From contig NZ_JBHTIK010000002.1 in NCBI RefSeq assembly GCF_042676985.1, forward strand, positions 558,001 to 622,000: a stretch of 64,000 bases of DNA, given 5' to 3'. Every line of letters starts with the position of its first letter. Position 1 is the first letter of the stretch. The DNA is from Sphingosinicella xenopeptidilytica. Its GTDB lineage: Bacteria > Pseudomonadota > Alphaproteobacteria > Sphingomonadales > Sphingomonadaceae. Shown here one piece after another: positions 8,942 through 17,863 of this stretch. The notes beneath the pieces are model-generated. The model was not told the DNA's origin. It ran no database searches and saw only the letters and a program-made list of their open reading frames with translations. Both the position numbers and the translations under genes were made by a program.

Positions 8942-10000
8942 ATGACCTCCTTCCTGAGGAACTCATGGTACTGCGCCGGCTGGTCCGGCGATCTGGGCGA
9001 GAAGCCGATCGGCATCCGCATCTGCGACGAGCCAATCGTGCTGTTCCGCACAGAGGGCGGCAGTGTGGCCGCGCTTGAAGGCCGCTGTCCGCATCGGTTT
9101 GCGCCGCTTTCGATCGGGCGCGTGCGGGGCGATGTCATCGAATGCGGCTATCACGGCCTGCAATTCGATCGCACCGGCACCTGCACGAAGAATCCGCATG
9201 GCAGCGGCACGGTTCCGCCCCGCGCCCACATCCGCGCCTATCCGGTGGCGGAGCGGCACGGCGCGATCTGGGTGTGGATGGGCGATGCCGCTGCGGCTGA
9301 TCCTGATACGATCATGGATCTCTATTTCGTCAATGCGGAAGGCTGGGCGGGAACGACCGGCTATCTGAAGATCAACGCGGATTACCAGCTCGTGATCGAC
9401 AATCTGCTCGATCTCACGCACGGCACCTATCTGCATCTCGATACGGTCGGCGCGTCACCGGAAGACACTCTGGGATCCTCGCTGCATTACGATTTCCGGA
9501 CCGAAGGCTCCACGGTCTATTCGGATTACACCTTCTACAATTCCGCGCCGACGCCGCTCATGGCGCATTTCTATAAGGAGGCGCGCGGGGACATGCGGGC
9601 GTCCATGCGGTGGGATCCGGCCAGTTCGCTCCTGCTCGATATTGGCATCACCCCCGTGGGACAGTCGCCTGAAAACGGGCTCTTGATTCCGAGCGCGCAT
9701 CTGATCGTGCCGGAGACCGCGAACAGCTGCCATTATTTCTTCGCGATTTCCCGCAACTGGGAACTGGAGAACAGCGACAAGACGCGGATCATGGGCGAGA
9801 TCGCGATGAAGGCTTTCGCCGAGGAGGACGAGCCGGTGATCGCGCAGTGCTTCGAGATGATGGGCAGGCGCCCTCTGTTCGATCTGTCGCCGGCAATTCT
9901 CGAAACCGACATCGCGGCGGTGCAGGCACGCCGCATCCTTTCGAAGCTGATCCGTCAGGAAGGCGGAGAGGCCGGTGAAGCGCAGGTTGCGGCCGAATAG
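8942..10000 (+). CDS. Rieske non-heme iron oxygenase, vanillate demethylase (VanA)-like
   Basis: This 352-residue oxygenase subunit has a Rieske cluster site CPHRFAPLSIG plus CGYHGLQF (Cys49, His51, Cys68, His71). A mononuclear iron site lies in NLLDLTHGTYLH, consistent with the D-x2-H-x3/4-H pattern. Size and domain order match VanA-type O-demethylases and other three-component oxygenases that use a separate reductase. TTG codons lie at 8936 and 8939, but AAGGA at 8930-8934 fits the ATG at 8942. No reductase or ferredoxin partner is encoded next to it, so electrons must come from elsewhere. It likely attacks an aromatic or terpenoid substrate delivered by the TonB receptor that follows. Confidence 0.85.
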   Translation: MTSFLRNSWYCAGWSGDLGEKPIGIRICDEPIVLFRTEGGSVAALEGRCPHRFAPLSIGRVRGDVIECGYHGLQFDRTGTCTKNPHGSGTVPPRAHIRAYPVAERHGAIWVWMGDAAAADPDTIMDLYFVNAEGWAGTTGYLKINADYQLVIDNLLDLTHGTYLHLDTVGASPEDTLGSSLHYDFRTEGSTVYSDYTFYNSAPTPLMAHFYKEARGDMRASMRWDPASSLLLDIGITPVGQSPENGLLIPSAHLIVPETANSCHYFFAISRNWELENSDKTRIMGEIAMKAFAEEDEPVIAQCFEMMGRRPLFDLSPAILETDIAAVQARRILSKLIRQEGGEAGEAQVAAE

Positions 10001-10103
10001 AAGCCGCACTGATGATTACACAGTCGTCGAGTTCATAAAACATACGAACAAAAAACAGCGCAAACGGTCAGGGACGGCCGGGCGCGCGGCAGGGGAGGGA
10101 AGA

Positions 10104-12323
10104 ATGATTTCACGCTACACGTGCGTCTTGCTCGCGGGCACGGCGGGATTGTTCAGCGCGACGGCGTTCGCGCAGGCCGAGACAGCAGGCGAGGCGCCGA
10201 GCGTCTGGGCCGGTGAGGAAATTATCGTCACCGCGCAGAAGCGCTCCGAAAGCCTTCAGGACGTGCCGCTGGCGATCAGTGCGCTTTCGGGCGACTCGCT
10301 TTCCGACAGGGCCATCACCGATGTTGCCAGCCTGGCGATGGCGGTGCCGAGCCTCACCTTCGGCAGCTATGGCGGGCAGGCGCGCATCGCCATTCGCGGT
10401 ATCGGTTTCGACACGATCAACCCGGGTGGGGAAGGGCGTGTCGCTTATCATTTGAACGGCGTCTATCTGTCGCGTCCGGCCGCGACCACCGGCACATTTT
10501 TCGACGTGAACCGGGTCGAGGTTCTGCGGGGGCCGCAGGGCACGCTCTATGGCCGCAACGCGACCGGCGGATCGATCAACGTCATCCCGCGCGGACCCAC
10601 CGACGCTTTCGAAGGGTATCTGAATCTCGGCTACGGCAACTACAACGCCATCACGACTGAAGGCGCGATCGGCGGGCCGATCACGGATGGCGTCGGCTTC
10701 CGCGTCGCCTTCTCGACAGAGGACCATGACGGCTATGGCCGCAACATTACCACGGGGAACGAGATCGACAATGCGAAGCGGCGCGCGGTGCGCGGTATGC
10801 TGTCGTTCGCGCTGGGCGAAACCGCGAAGCTGGACCTGAGCGCCGATTACTCCACCGAGGATGACCGCAACTACGGCAACCATTATCTCGGTCGCGCCAG
10901 CACGGTGATCAGCCCGGTGGGCTTGCTGGTGGGCGGCGTCGTGCCGAATGATCCGCGCGACATCGCCAACGATTTCGATCCGCAGAACGACCGCACCTTC
11001 TGGGGTCTGTCGGCACGGCTGGAAGTGGGCCTCGGCGACCTGACGCTCACGTCGATCACGGGCTATCGCAACAACGAATATTCCCTGCTCACCGATCTCG
11101 ATGCGACGAGCGCGGCGATCTCTCGCTTCACCTTCGCCGAGAAGGGCGATCATTTCAGTCAGGAATTGCAGCTCGCTGGCGAAATCGGCCGGTTCGAATT
11201 CCTGGTCGGGGGCTTCTATTTCGAAGAGTCGCTGAGCGGTAATGTCGCCATTCCGTTCGATCGCATGGCGATCGGAATGCCCGCCCTGATGGTGCAGGGC
11301 TATGAGGTGAACGGCGACGTGAAGACCAAGGCGCTCGCGGGTTTCGGTCAGGGCAGCTACGCGCTGACCGACACGCTGAAGGCGACGCTCGGCCTGCGCT
11401 ACAGCTGGGAACGGCACGATATCTCCGATCAGTTCCAGCTGGATCTGTTCCGACCCTATGTGCCCGGCGCCGAACTGATCCCGGCGGCTACGCGCGATGC
11501 GCGCAGGTCGGAGAATTCCGTCACGCCCAAGTTCGGCCTGGAGTTCAGCCCGCGCAAGGATATGCTTTTCTACGCCTCCATGTCGAAAGGCTTCAAGAGC
11601 GGCGGCTATAATCTGGGTGATATCATCGATCCGAACACCGGCCTCGCCAACGATGGTTTCAAGCCGGAAACCTTGTGGTCTTACGATGCGGGCTTCCGCG
11701 GCAGCTTCGCCGACGGCCGTGTCGAACTCAACGCCAACGCCTTCTACTATGACTACAAGAATCTACAGGTATCGAAGGTCGTCAATACAACGGTGATCAT
11801 CGAGAACGCTGCCGCTTCCACGATCTATGGCATCGAGGCGCAGGCGATCGTGCGGCCGCTACGGGGCCTGCAACTGGAAGTGACGCCGACGTGGCTGCAC
11901 GGGCGCTACAAGGATTTCCAGTCCGCCAACCCCGCTGATCCCTTCAATCCCACGCCGGTCGTCCTCGATGGCAATCCGATCATCCAGGCGCCGGAGGTTG
12001 CGCTCAACCTTGCCGCCCAATACAAGGCGAATGTCGGCGCTGGCTCTTTGCGTCTGCGGGGCGAGATGGGGTTCCAGGACCGCGTCTACTTCACACCGTT
12101 CAAGGAAAGGAATGTCTCGCGCGAGCCGAACACGCTGCTCAACGTGTTTGCGAGTTACACGCTCGACAACTGGGAGATTTCGGTGTTCGGGCGAAACCTC
12201 ACGGACAAGACCGTGATCGCCAATGCGCTCGTCAATTCGGGGCTGATCGGTCTGCCGATTACCGGCACGCTCTATCCGCCGCGCACCTATGGTGTCCGGA
12301 TCGGCTACAAGTTCGGCAGTTGA
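10104..12323 (+). CDS. TonB-dependent outer-membrane receptor, cluster I
   Basis: This 739-residue protein has an N-terminal signal peptide (CVLLAGTAGLFSATAFAQA). A plug domain starts at EIIVTAQKRSESLQDVP and includes EVLRGPQGTLYGRNATGG, and a long beta-barrel ends in GVRIGYKFGS. This is the sphingomonad type of substrate receptor, usually for aromatic or other hydrophobic nutrients and not siderophores. The open frame extends to 9975, but the ATG at 10104 has GGGGAGGG upstream and starts the signal peptide. It sits about 100 bp after the Rieske gene behind another AT-rich stretch, so it may have its own promoter. Confidence 0.9.
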   Translation: MISRYTCVLLAGTAGLFSATAFAQAETAGEAPSVWAGEEIIVTAQKRSESLQDVPLAISALSGDSLSDRAITDVASLAMAVPSLTFGSYGGQARIAIRGIGFDTINPGGEGRVAYHLNGVYLSRPAATTGTFFDVNRVEVLRGPQGTLYGRNATGGSINVIPRGPTDAFEGYLNLGYGNYNAITTEGAIGGPITDGVGFRVAFSTEDHDGYGRNITTGNEIDNAKRRAVRGMLSFALGETAKLDLSADYSTEDDRNYGNHYLGRASTVISPVGLLVGGVVPNDPRDIANDFDPQNDRTFWGLSARLEVGLGDLTLTSITGYRNNEYSLLTDLDATSAAISRFTFAEKGDHFSQELQLAGEIGRFEFLVGGFYFEESLSGNVAIPFDRMAIGMPALMVQGYEVNGDVKTKALAGFGQGSYALTDTLKATLGLRYSWERHDISDQFQLDLFRPYVPGAELIPAATRDARRSENSVTPKFGLEFSPRKDMLFYASMSKGFKSGGYNLGDIIDPNTGLANDGFKPETLWSYDAGFRGSFADGRVELNANAFYYDYKNLQVSKVVNTTVIIENAAASTIYGIEAQAIVRPLRGLQLEVTPTWLHGRYKDFQSANPADPFNPTPVVLDGNPIIQAPEVALNLAAQYKANVGAGSLRLRGEMGFQDRVYFTPFKERNVSREPNTLLNVFASYTLDNWEISVFGRNLTDKTVIANALVNSGLIGLPITGTLYPPRTYGVRIGYKFGS

Positions 12324-12334
12324 TGGTGAAAAGG

Positions 12335-12378
12335 GGCGTGCGTCCGGGCCTTGGCCGAAACGGCCGCTCGCGCACGCC
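12335..12378. terminator. Compound inverted repeat between convergent genes
   Basis: GGCGTGCG at 12335-12342 pairs with CGCACGCC at 12371-12378, enclosing a second hairpin (GGCCG/CGGCC near 12353-12365). It fills the short gap between the TonB receptor stop and the convergent TetR stop, where a bidirectional terminator is expected. There is no long T-run, so confidence is moderate. Confidence 0.4.
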
Positions 12379-13110
12379 TCATGCCGTGCTTTTGTTGAAC
12401 GACAGCGCTGCAGCCGACATGGATCGAACGATGCGTTCTTCCACCGCCTTGTCGTCGAGGAACATCTCGGTGGCGTGGTCCGGCACGATGGCCTGCATGT
12501 CCCATTCGGAACCCATCACCATCGCCCGCGTCGTCAGCTCCAGAACGAACAGCAGGTCCACCCTGTCCGCATTGGGAACCGAACGATGCAGGCAATAAAG
12601 ATAGCGGCGCAGCACCACCGACAGGTTGCGCGCCATCGCATTGGTGAAGAGGTCGGTGCCCGTCTCCCTGTCCAGCAGGTGGACCCAATAATCCCAACCG
12701 GCCGGGTCCTCTCCGCGCAGCTCGAAGAAGGGGTGGATCAGCGAGCGGATGATCTCCGGCACGGGCACCGGTTCGGGCGAGTAGCGATGTTCGAGCGCGT
12801 CGAGGCTGATCGCGCGCGCGTCGTTGAGCAGCGCCGCCCGCGCATCGACCACGGCGTCGTAGAGATCTTCCTTCTCCGCGAAGTAATAAGAGATGAGGTT
12901 GACGTTGATCGCGGCCGTGCGGGCGATCTCGCGCAGCGAAGTGCCGTGCAGGCCCTTGGTCGCGAACAGTTCCTCGGCGGCGGTGAGGATCCGGTCGCGG
13001 GCGCTCTGTTTTTTGCTCGTGGAGGCTTTCGAACTTCTCGCCACTGCATCCTCGGCTTCTACCAGCTTGAGCGGCCCTAGTGGAGGATGGCCGATGCTTT
13101 CGTCAATCAT
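12379..13110 (-). CDS. TetR-family transcriptional regulator
   Basis: This 243-residue TetR protein has a helix-turn-helix at about residues 38-85 (ARDRILTAAEELFATKG, REIARTAAINVNLISYYF, EKEDLYDAVV). The N-terminal 35 residues before it are unusually long. A downstream start is possible but no strong ribosome site decides it. It is divergent from the FAH/acyl-CoA-ligase pair across a 65-bp gap and convergent with the TonB receptor. It probably regulates one or both; the ligand is unknown. Confidence 0.8.
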   Translation of the reverse strand: MIDESIGHPPLGPLKLVEAEDAVARSSKASTSKKQSARDRILTAAEELFATKGLHGTSLREIARTAAINVNLISYYFAEKEDLYDAVVDARAALLNDARAISLDALEHRYSPEPVPVPEIIRSLIHPFFELRGEDPAGWDYWVHLLDRETGTDLFTNAMARNLSVVLRRYLYCLHRSVPNADRVDLLFVLELTTRAMVMGSEWDMQAIVPDHATEMFLDDKAVEERIVRSMSAAALSFNKSTA

Positions 13111-13175
13111 ATCCTGAATTTATATAGACAAACGTACAACAAAAAGCACGCAGCTAACGAAATTGGAGAGGGTCT
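13111..13175. promoter_or_regulatory. Divergent AT-rich promoter region
   Basis: This 65-bp AT-rich gap lies between a TetR gene and the FAH gene. It carries TAGACAAACGTAC (13125-13137), followed by AACAAAAAG. A similar AAACATACGAACAAAAA string lies before the TonB receptor near 10037-10055, and TTTGTCTA occurs near 7782. These may be related operators, but the match is weak. Confidence 0.4.
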
Positions 13176-14162
13176 ATGCGATTGGTGACATTCGTCCGCG
13201 AAGGACGGGAAGCCTTGGGAGCCTGGGTCGACGGTGATCGGCTGATCGTGGATCTGAACGCCGCAGCGCGTACGGCGGGAGCCGTGCCGCCGGGCTGCTG
13301 CGAATCCATGCTCGCATTGATCGACGCTGGGCCGGAGGCTTGGGGTGCCGTGCGCAGTCTTATCGATCGCGGCGATGGGCCGACCGTCGCGACGAATGCG
13401 GTGTCCCTGTGCGCACCGCTGCCGCGCCCGCGCCTGTTCCGGGACTTTCTTGGCTTCGAAGAGCATCTGGTGAATGCCTTCCGCATGGCCCGGACCCTGC
13501 GCCTGTCCCAGGCGAGGAACGAGGCCGAGCGCGCCGCGATCGAAAGCTCGAACGCCTTCGACATTCCGGCCATCTGGTACGAGAGTCCGATCTACTACAC
13601 GGCCTCGCATCTGTGCATCGCGGGACCGGAAGCGGAAATCACATGGCCCGCCTATTCGGCGATCATGGACTACGAACTCGAATTCGCTGCCGTCATCGGT
13701 CGCCCGGGCAAGGACATTACCCGCGAACGCGCGCTCAGCCATGTCTTCGGCTTCACGATCTTCAACGACCTGTCCGCCCGCGACGAGCAGATGCGCGTGA
13801 TGGATGGCAAGCTGGGGCCGGGCAAGGGCAAGGAGTTCGACGGATCGAACGTCCTTGGCCCGTGCATCGTCACGCTGGACGAGATCGGCGATCCCTACGC
13901 GCTCGAAATGGTCGCCCGGATCAACGGCGAAGAGGTGTCGCGCGGCAATTCGTCCGCCATGCATCACCGCTTCGAGGACATGATCGCCTTTGCCGCGCGC
14001 GGGCAGACGATCCATGCCGGCGAACTGTTCGGATCGGGAACGGTCGGCAGCGGCTGCGGGCTGGAACATGGCCGCATGTTGAAGGACGGCGACGTCGTTG
14101 AACTTGAAATGGAGCGCATTGGCATTTTGCGTAACCGCATCCGCAGGGTAGCTATGTCGTGA
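13176..14162 (+). CDS. Fumarylacetoacetate hydrolase (FAH) family protein
   Basis: This 328-residue protein has the FAH catalytic core. MDYELEFAAVIGR supplies the Glu-x-Glu metal ligands, FTIFNDLSARDEQ the Asp ligand, and GSGTVGSGCGLEHGR the C-terminal active-site loop. Family members cleave C-C bonds of acylpyruvates or hydrolyse or decarboxylate related keto acids with Mg2+ or Mn2+. A GGAGAGGG ribosome site precedes the ATG. The acyl-CoA ligase follows 38 bp later. Placed with a Rieske oxygenase and a beta-oxidation set, it may act on a ring-cleavage or 1,3-dicarbonyl product. This is an inference. Confidence 0.85.
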   Translation: MRLVTFVREGREALGAWVDGDRLIVDLNAAARTAGAVPPGCCESMLALIDAGPEAWGAVRSLIDRGDGPTVATNAVSLCAPLPRPRLFRDFLGFEEHLVNAFRMARTLRLSQARNEAERAAIESSNAFDIPAIWYESPIYYTASHLCIAGPEAEITWPAYSAIMDYELEFAAVIGRPGKDITRERALSHVFGFTIFNDLSARDEQMRVMDGKLGPGKGKEFDGSNVLGPCIVTLDEIGDPYALEMVARINGEEVSRGNSSAMHHRFEDMIAFAARGQTIHAGELFGSGTVGSGCGLEHGRMLKDGDVVELEMERIGILRNRIRRVAMS

Positions 14163-14200
14163 CAGGTTACGGGGCATAGCGACAGCATGGGAGCACCAGC

Positions 14201-15721
14201 ATGAGCCGCCTGCAACTTACCCAGGGCCTTCGCCGCAGCGCCGACCTGTTCGGCGACCGTGTGGCGACGATCATGGGGGACCGCCGCAGTACGTGGCGGG
14301 AGGTCGAAAACCGGGTGGCACGTCTGGCCGCCGGCCTCCGCGGGCTGGGCGCGCAGCGCGGCGACCGCATCGTCATCCTCGCGCTCAACAGCGACCGCTA
14401 CATCGATGCCTATTACGCCATATTATGGGCGGGCTGCGTCGCCGTGCCGCTCAACACGCGCTGGGTGTGGGCGGAGATCGCCCATGCGCTTTCCGACAGC
14501 GAGCCGTCGCTGATCCTCTACGACGCGCATTTCGCGCATCTCGCCCCCGAGCTTGCGAAGACCTGTCCCGTCGTCGCCATGGATGGTGCAGGTGATGGCA
14601 GCCCGTGTTTCGACGCGCTCGTCTCGGCGTACGATCCGATGCCTGATGAAAGCGCCGGCGGCGACGATCTCGCGATGATCTTCTACACCGGGGGAACCAC
14701 TGGCCGGTCGAAGGGGGTGATGCTGAGCCATGCCAACCTTGCCGGCAATTTCCTCGCGCAGCAGGCGCTGCTGCACTATCCGTCCGACACAGTGTTCCTG
14801 CACGTCGCGCCGATGTTCCACATGGCGGATGCCTGCTGCCTCCTCGGCATGACCGCGATCGGCGCGACACACGTCGCGCTGCCCGTTTTCGATCCCGCCC
14901 AGGTCATCGACACGATCGTCCGCGAACGGGTCACCGCCGTCATGCTCGTCCCCACGATGATCGCCATGCTGATCGAAGCGCTGCAGGACCGCGACGACGA
15001 CATGAGTTGCATCCAGCGCATCTTCTACGGCGCGTCTCCCATTTCGGAAGCCGTGCTGCGCAAGGCGATGGCGACGTTCCCGAATGCGCGCTTCTGTCAG
15101 GCCTACGGCCAGACCGAACTGTCCCCGGTGGCGACCGTGCTGGAGCACGAGGACCATCTGCGCGGCTACCTCCGCTCGGCTGGGCGACCCATTCCGACGG
15201 TGGACCTTCGTGTGGTCGATGAAACGATGCAGAGCCGGCCATTCGGCGAGGTCGGGGAGATCGCGGTGCGGGGCCCGGGCGTCATGATGGGCTACTGGCG
15301 GCAGCCGGAGCTGACCGGGGCGACGATCATCGACGGCTGGCTGCGGACAGGCGATGCCGGCTACCGCGACGCCGACGGCTATGTATTCCTCGTCGACCGC
15401 GTGAAGGACATGATCGTTTCCGGCGGCGAGAACGTCTATTCGGTCGAGGTGGAGAATGCCCTGATGTCGCACCCGGCGGTGCGCCAGTGCGCAGTCATCG
15501 GCGTGCCCGACGACCGGTGGGGGGAGGCGGTGCACGCCTTCGTCCAGCTCCACCCGGACGGCGACGTGTCGGCAGACACGCTGATCGCCCACGCGAAGGA
15601 ACGCATCGCCGGATACAAATGCCCCCGGTCCTTCACCTTCCGCGAAGACCCGCTGCCGCTGTCCGGCGCAGGCAAGATACTGAAGACCGAACTGCGCAAG
15701 CTGGTGACCGGGCAGGCGTGA
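14201..15721 (+). CDS. Acyl-CoA synthetase (AMP-forming)
   Basis: This 506-residue member of the ANL superfamily has the phosphate-binding motif FYTGGTTGRSKG at residues 161-172. It also has the adenine-site YGQTELSP, GWLRTGDAGYRD, the hinge DRVKDMIVSGGENVY and the C-terminal GAGKILKTELR with the catalytic Lys. Its length is normal for class-I fatty-acid or aromatic-acid CoA ligases. It would activate the acid substrate entering the thiolase/MaoC/SDR/dehydrogenase pathway upstream. It is the last protein gene before tRNA-Asn. Confidence 0.9.
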   Translation: MSRLQLTQGLRRSADLFGDRVATIMGDRRSTWREVENRVARLAAGLRGLGAQRGDRIVILALNSDRYIDAYYAILWAGCVAVPLNTRWVWAEIAHALSDSEPSLILYDAHFAHLAPELAKTCPVVAMDGAGDGSPCFDALVSAYDPMPDESAGGDDLAMIFYTGGTTGRSKGVMLSHANLAGNFLAQQALLHYPSDTVFLHVAPMFHMADACCLLGMTAIGATHVALPVFDPAQVIDTIVRERVTAVMLVPTMIAMLIEALQDRDDDMSCIQRIFYGASPISEAVLRKAMATFPNARFCQAYGQTELSPVATVLEHEDHLRGYLRSAGRPIPTVDLRVVDETMQSRPFGEVGEIAVRGPGVMMGYWRQPELTGATIIDGWLRTGDAGYRDADGYVFLVDRVKDMIVSGGENVYSVEVENALMSHPAVRQCAVIGVPDDRWGEAVHAFVQLHPDGDVSADTLIAHAKERIAGYKCPRSFTFREDPLPLSGAGKILKTELRKLVTGQA

Positions 15722-15766
15722 TCACGCTCTTGGTCTCGGCCGCTGTTTTTCAAGTCTGAAGGAAAG

Positions 15767-15841
15767 TGGCTCCCCGGGCCTGATTCGAACAGGCGGCCGT
15801 CCGATTAACAGTCGGATGCTCTACCGCTGAGCTACCGGGGA
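15767..15841 (-). tRNA. tRNA-Asn (GTT)
   Basis: The reverse complement folds as a canonical tRNA. The acceptor stem is TCCCCGG/CCGGGGA, with a D-arm GTAGCTCAGCGGTAGAGC, anticodon loop CTGTTAATC (anticodon GTT) and T-arm GTTCGAATC. It has a G discriminator and an encoded CCA at 15767-15769. Its 3' end faces catabolic cluster I, the orientation expected if that cluster had entered through integration at the tRNA 3' end, though no integrase is visible in this window. Confidence 0.97.
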
Positions 15842-15920
15842 ACATGGTCAGGGCGCGGCGTATAACAGTGCCGGTTTCCGCTGCCAAGCCCCGGAATGCG
15901 TTTCCGGCGCGGGTGGGTGT

Positions 15921-16703
15921 TCAGGTCAGGAACTGTTCCATCGCGATGCGATCGTCGAGCGCGTATTCGGGGTCGAACAGCAGCTCTAGCGTGATTGAAC
16001 GGTCGGTGCTGACACGCACCACGTCGACATCACGCACCTCGAGCTGGTCGGCGACTGCACTCACCGGGCGCTTGCCAGCCTCCAGCATCCGGAACTCCAC
16101 TACCGACGTGTCGGGAATGAGCGCGCCGCGCCAGCGGCGGGGGCGGAAGGGGCTGATCGGCGTCAGCGCGAGGAGATCGGACTGGAGCGGCAGGATCGGG
16201 CCATTCGCCGAGAGGTTGTAGGCGGTGGAGCCCGCCGGCGTCGCCACCAGCACGCCGTCGCAGGTGAGTTCGGACATACGCACGCGTCCGTCGATCGCGA
16301 TCTCGATCTTGGCGGCCTGCCGCGTTTCGCGCAGCAGCGAGACCTCGTTGATCGCGGGGGAGACGATGCGGTCGCCCGCGATCGTGCGCGCGTCCATCTG
16401 CAGCGGGTGCAGCTTGAAGGCGCGCGCGTTCGCAATGCGCTCGGCGATGCCGTCCGGGCTGTATTCGTTCATCAGGAAGCCGACGGTGCCCCGGTTCATG
16501 CCGAAGACGCTTGCGGGCCGCCGTCGGTGGAGCACGGCGTGCAGCGTCTGCAGCATGAAACCGTCGCCGCCGAGCGCGAGGATGATGTCCGCCTCGGCTT
16601 CGCTCGCCCAGTCGTGCAGCGGCAGGATATCCGCAGCGGCCTCGCGGGCGGCGGGGGTTGGCGAGACGGCGAGCGCCACCTTGCCGGGCAGCTTGTCGTT
16701 CAT
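15921..16703 (-). CDS. nadK: NAD kinase
   Basis: This 260-residue protein has the diagnostic GGDG motif (residues 45-48) and the conserved Asn-Glu pair (INE, about residues 118-120). TPAGSTAYNLSANGPIL completes the NAD-binding site. It phosphorylates NAD to NADP with ATP in the cytoplasm. It overlaps the end of moaA by 4 bp, so the two are co-transcribed from the moaA side. Confidence 0.95.
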   Translation of the reverse strand: MNDKLPGKVALAVSPTPAAREAAADILPLHDWASEAEADIILALGGDGFMLQTLHAVLHRRRPASVFGMNRGTVGFLMNEYSPDGIAERIANARAFKLHPLQMDARTIAGDRIVSPAINEVSLLRETRQAAKIEIAIDGRVRMSELTCDGVLVATPAGSTAYNLSANGPILPLQSDLLALTPISPFRPRRWRGALIPDTSVVEFRMLEAGKRPVSAVADQLEVRDVDVVRVSTDRSITLELLFDPEYALDDRIAMEQFLT

Positions 16704-17725
16704 CCGCCGGTCACGCTCATGTGGCGGGGGACGGCGGCACGGGGGCCGCCGCGTCCGATGACGAAATCGTGGCCCTTCGGCTTGCGCGTGATCGCCTCGG
16801 TGATCGCGGCGTCAAGGTCGGCGTCGGAGGGCGAGCGGCGCACGGCGGCGCGCAGATCGGCGCTGTCTTCCTGCCCCAGGCACATGTAGAGCCGCCCCGT
16901 CGCGGTCAGGCGCACGCGGTTGCAGCTTTCGCAGAAATTGTGGGTGAGGGGCGTGATGAAGCCGATCCTGCGGCCGGTCTCCGCGACCTCCACGTAGCGC
17001 GCCGGGCCGCCCGTCACATAATCGGTCGGCCGGAACGTGAAGCGCTTCGCAAGTTCGGCGCGCACGATGGAAAGCGGCAGGTAGTGGTCGGTCCGGTCTT
17101 CGTCGACCTCGCCCATCGGCATCGTCTCGATGAAGGTGAGGTCGTGGCCTTCGCGGCCGCACCACGCCGCCATGTCGCCGAGTTCGTCCTCGTTGATGCC
17201 GCGCAGCGCCACGGTGTTGATCTTGATCGCGAGCCCGGCCGCTTTCGCGGCGGCAATGCCGTCCAGCACGCGCGGCAGCTCGCCCCAGCGCGTGATGCGC
17301 CGGAAGCGGTCGGGGTCGAGCGTGTCGAGGCTCACATTCACGCGGCGCACACCCGCTGCGGCGAGCGCTTCGGCGTGCTTTGCAAGCTGGTTGCCATTGG
17401 TGGTGAGCGTCAGCTCGTCGAGGCCGCGCCCAAGGTGCCGCGCGAGCGAGTCGACAAGGCTCACGATGCCGCGCCGCACCAGCGGCTCGCCGCCCGTCAG
17501 CCGAACCTTGCGCACGCCGCGCCGGATGAAGGCCGACGCGACGCGGTCGATCTCCTCCAGGCTCAGCACTTCGGATTTCGGCAGGAACTGCATGGTTTCA
17601 GCCATGCAGTAAGTGCAGCGGAAATCGCAGCGATCGGTCACGGAGACGCGCAGGTACGTCACCGCCCGCCCGAAGGGGTCGATCAGCGGGCCTTTCCCGG
17701 CCGTTTGTGCGATCACATCCTGCAT
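16700..17725 (-). CDS. moaA: GTP 3',8-cyclase MoaA (molybdenum cofactor synthesis)
   Basis: This 341-residue radical-SAM enzyme has the N-terminal cluster Cys33-x3-Cys37-x2-Cys40 (CDFRCTYC). A second cluster lies in the C-terminal part (FCESCNRVRLTATGRLYMC). KVRLTGGEP and TTNGNQL are typical internal motifs, and the protein ends in the functionally important Gly-Gly. It converts GTP to the cyclic precursor of molybdopterin. It is coupled to nadK by a 4-bp overlap. Confidence 0.96.
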   Translation of the reverse strand: MQDVIAQTAGKGPLIDPFGRAVTYLRVSVTDRCDFRCTYCMAETMQFLPKSEVLSLEEIDRVASAFIRRGVRKVRLTGGEPLVRRGIVSLVDSLARHLGRGLDELTLTTNGNQLAKHAEALAAAGVRRVNVSLDTLDPDRFRRITRWGELPRVLDGIAAAKAAGLAIKINTVALRGINEDELGDMAAWCGREGHDLTFIETMPMGEVDEDRTDHYLPLSIVRAELAKRFTFRPTDYVTGGPARYVEVAETGRRIGFITPLTHNFCESCNRVRLTATGRLYMCLGQEDSADLRAAVRRSPSDADLDAAITEAITRKPKGHDFVIGRGGPRAAVPRHMSVTGG

Positions 17726-17863
17726 CGTCCTCCTGAGTTAGTCGTGCCGGGGGCGGGGGGCAAGTTTTGCCGTCAACGGCAACGGCTCCGGCCATGGTCG
17801 GCGCTGGCCTTTGCAGGGCGTCGTGATAGTGTTACAGGCGCTGCGGTCTCCACACGAGGTGAA

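Noticed and set aside
16658..17863. 400-residue N-terminal extension of the EAL protein
   Set aside because: It is antisense to moaA, with no domain content. The ATG at 17864 has a ribosome site and begins the conserved part.
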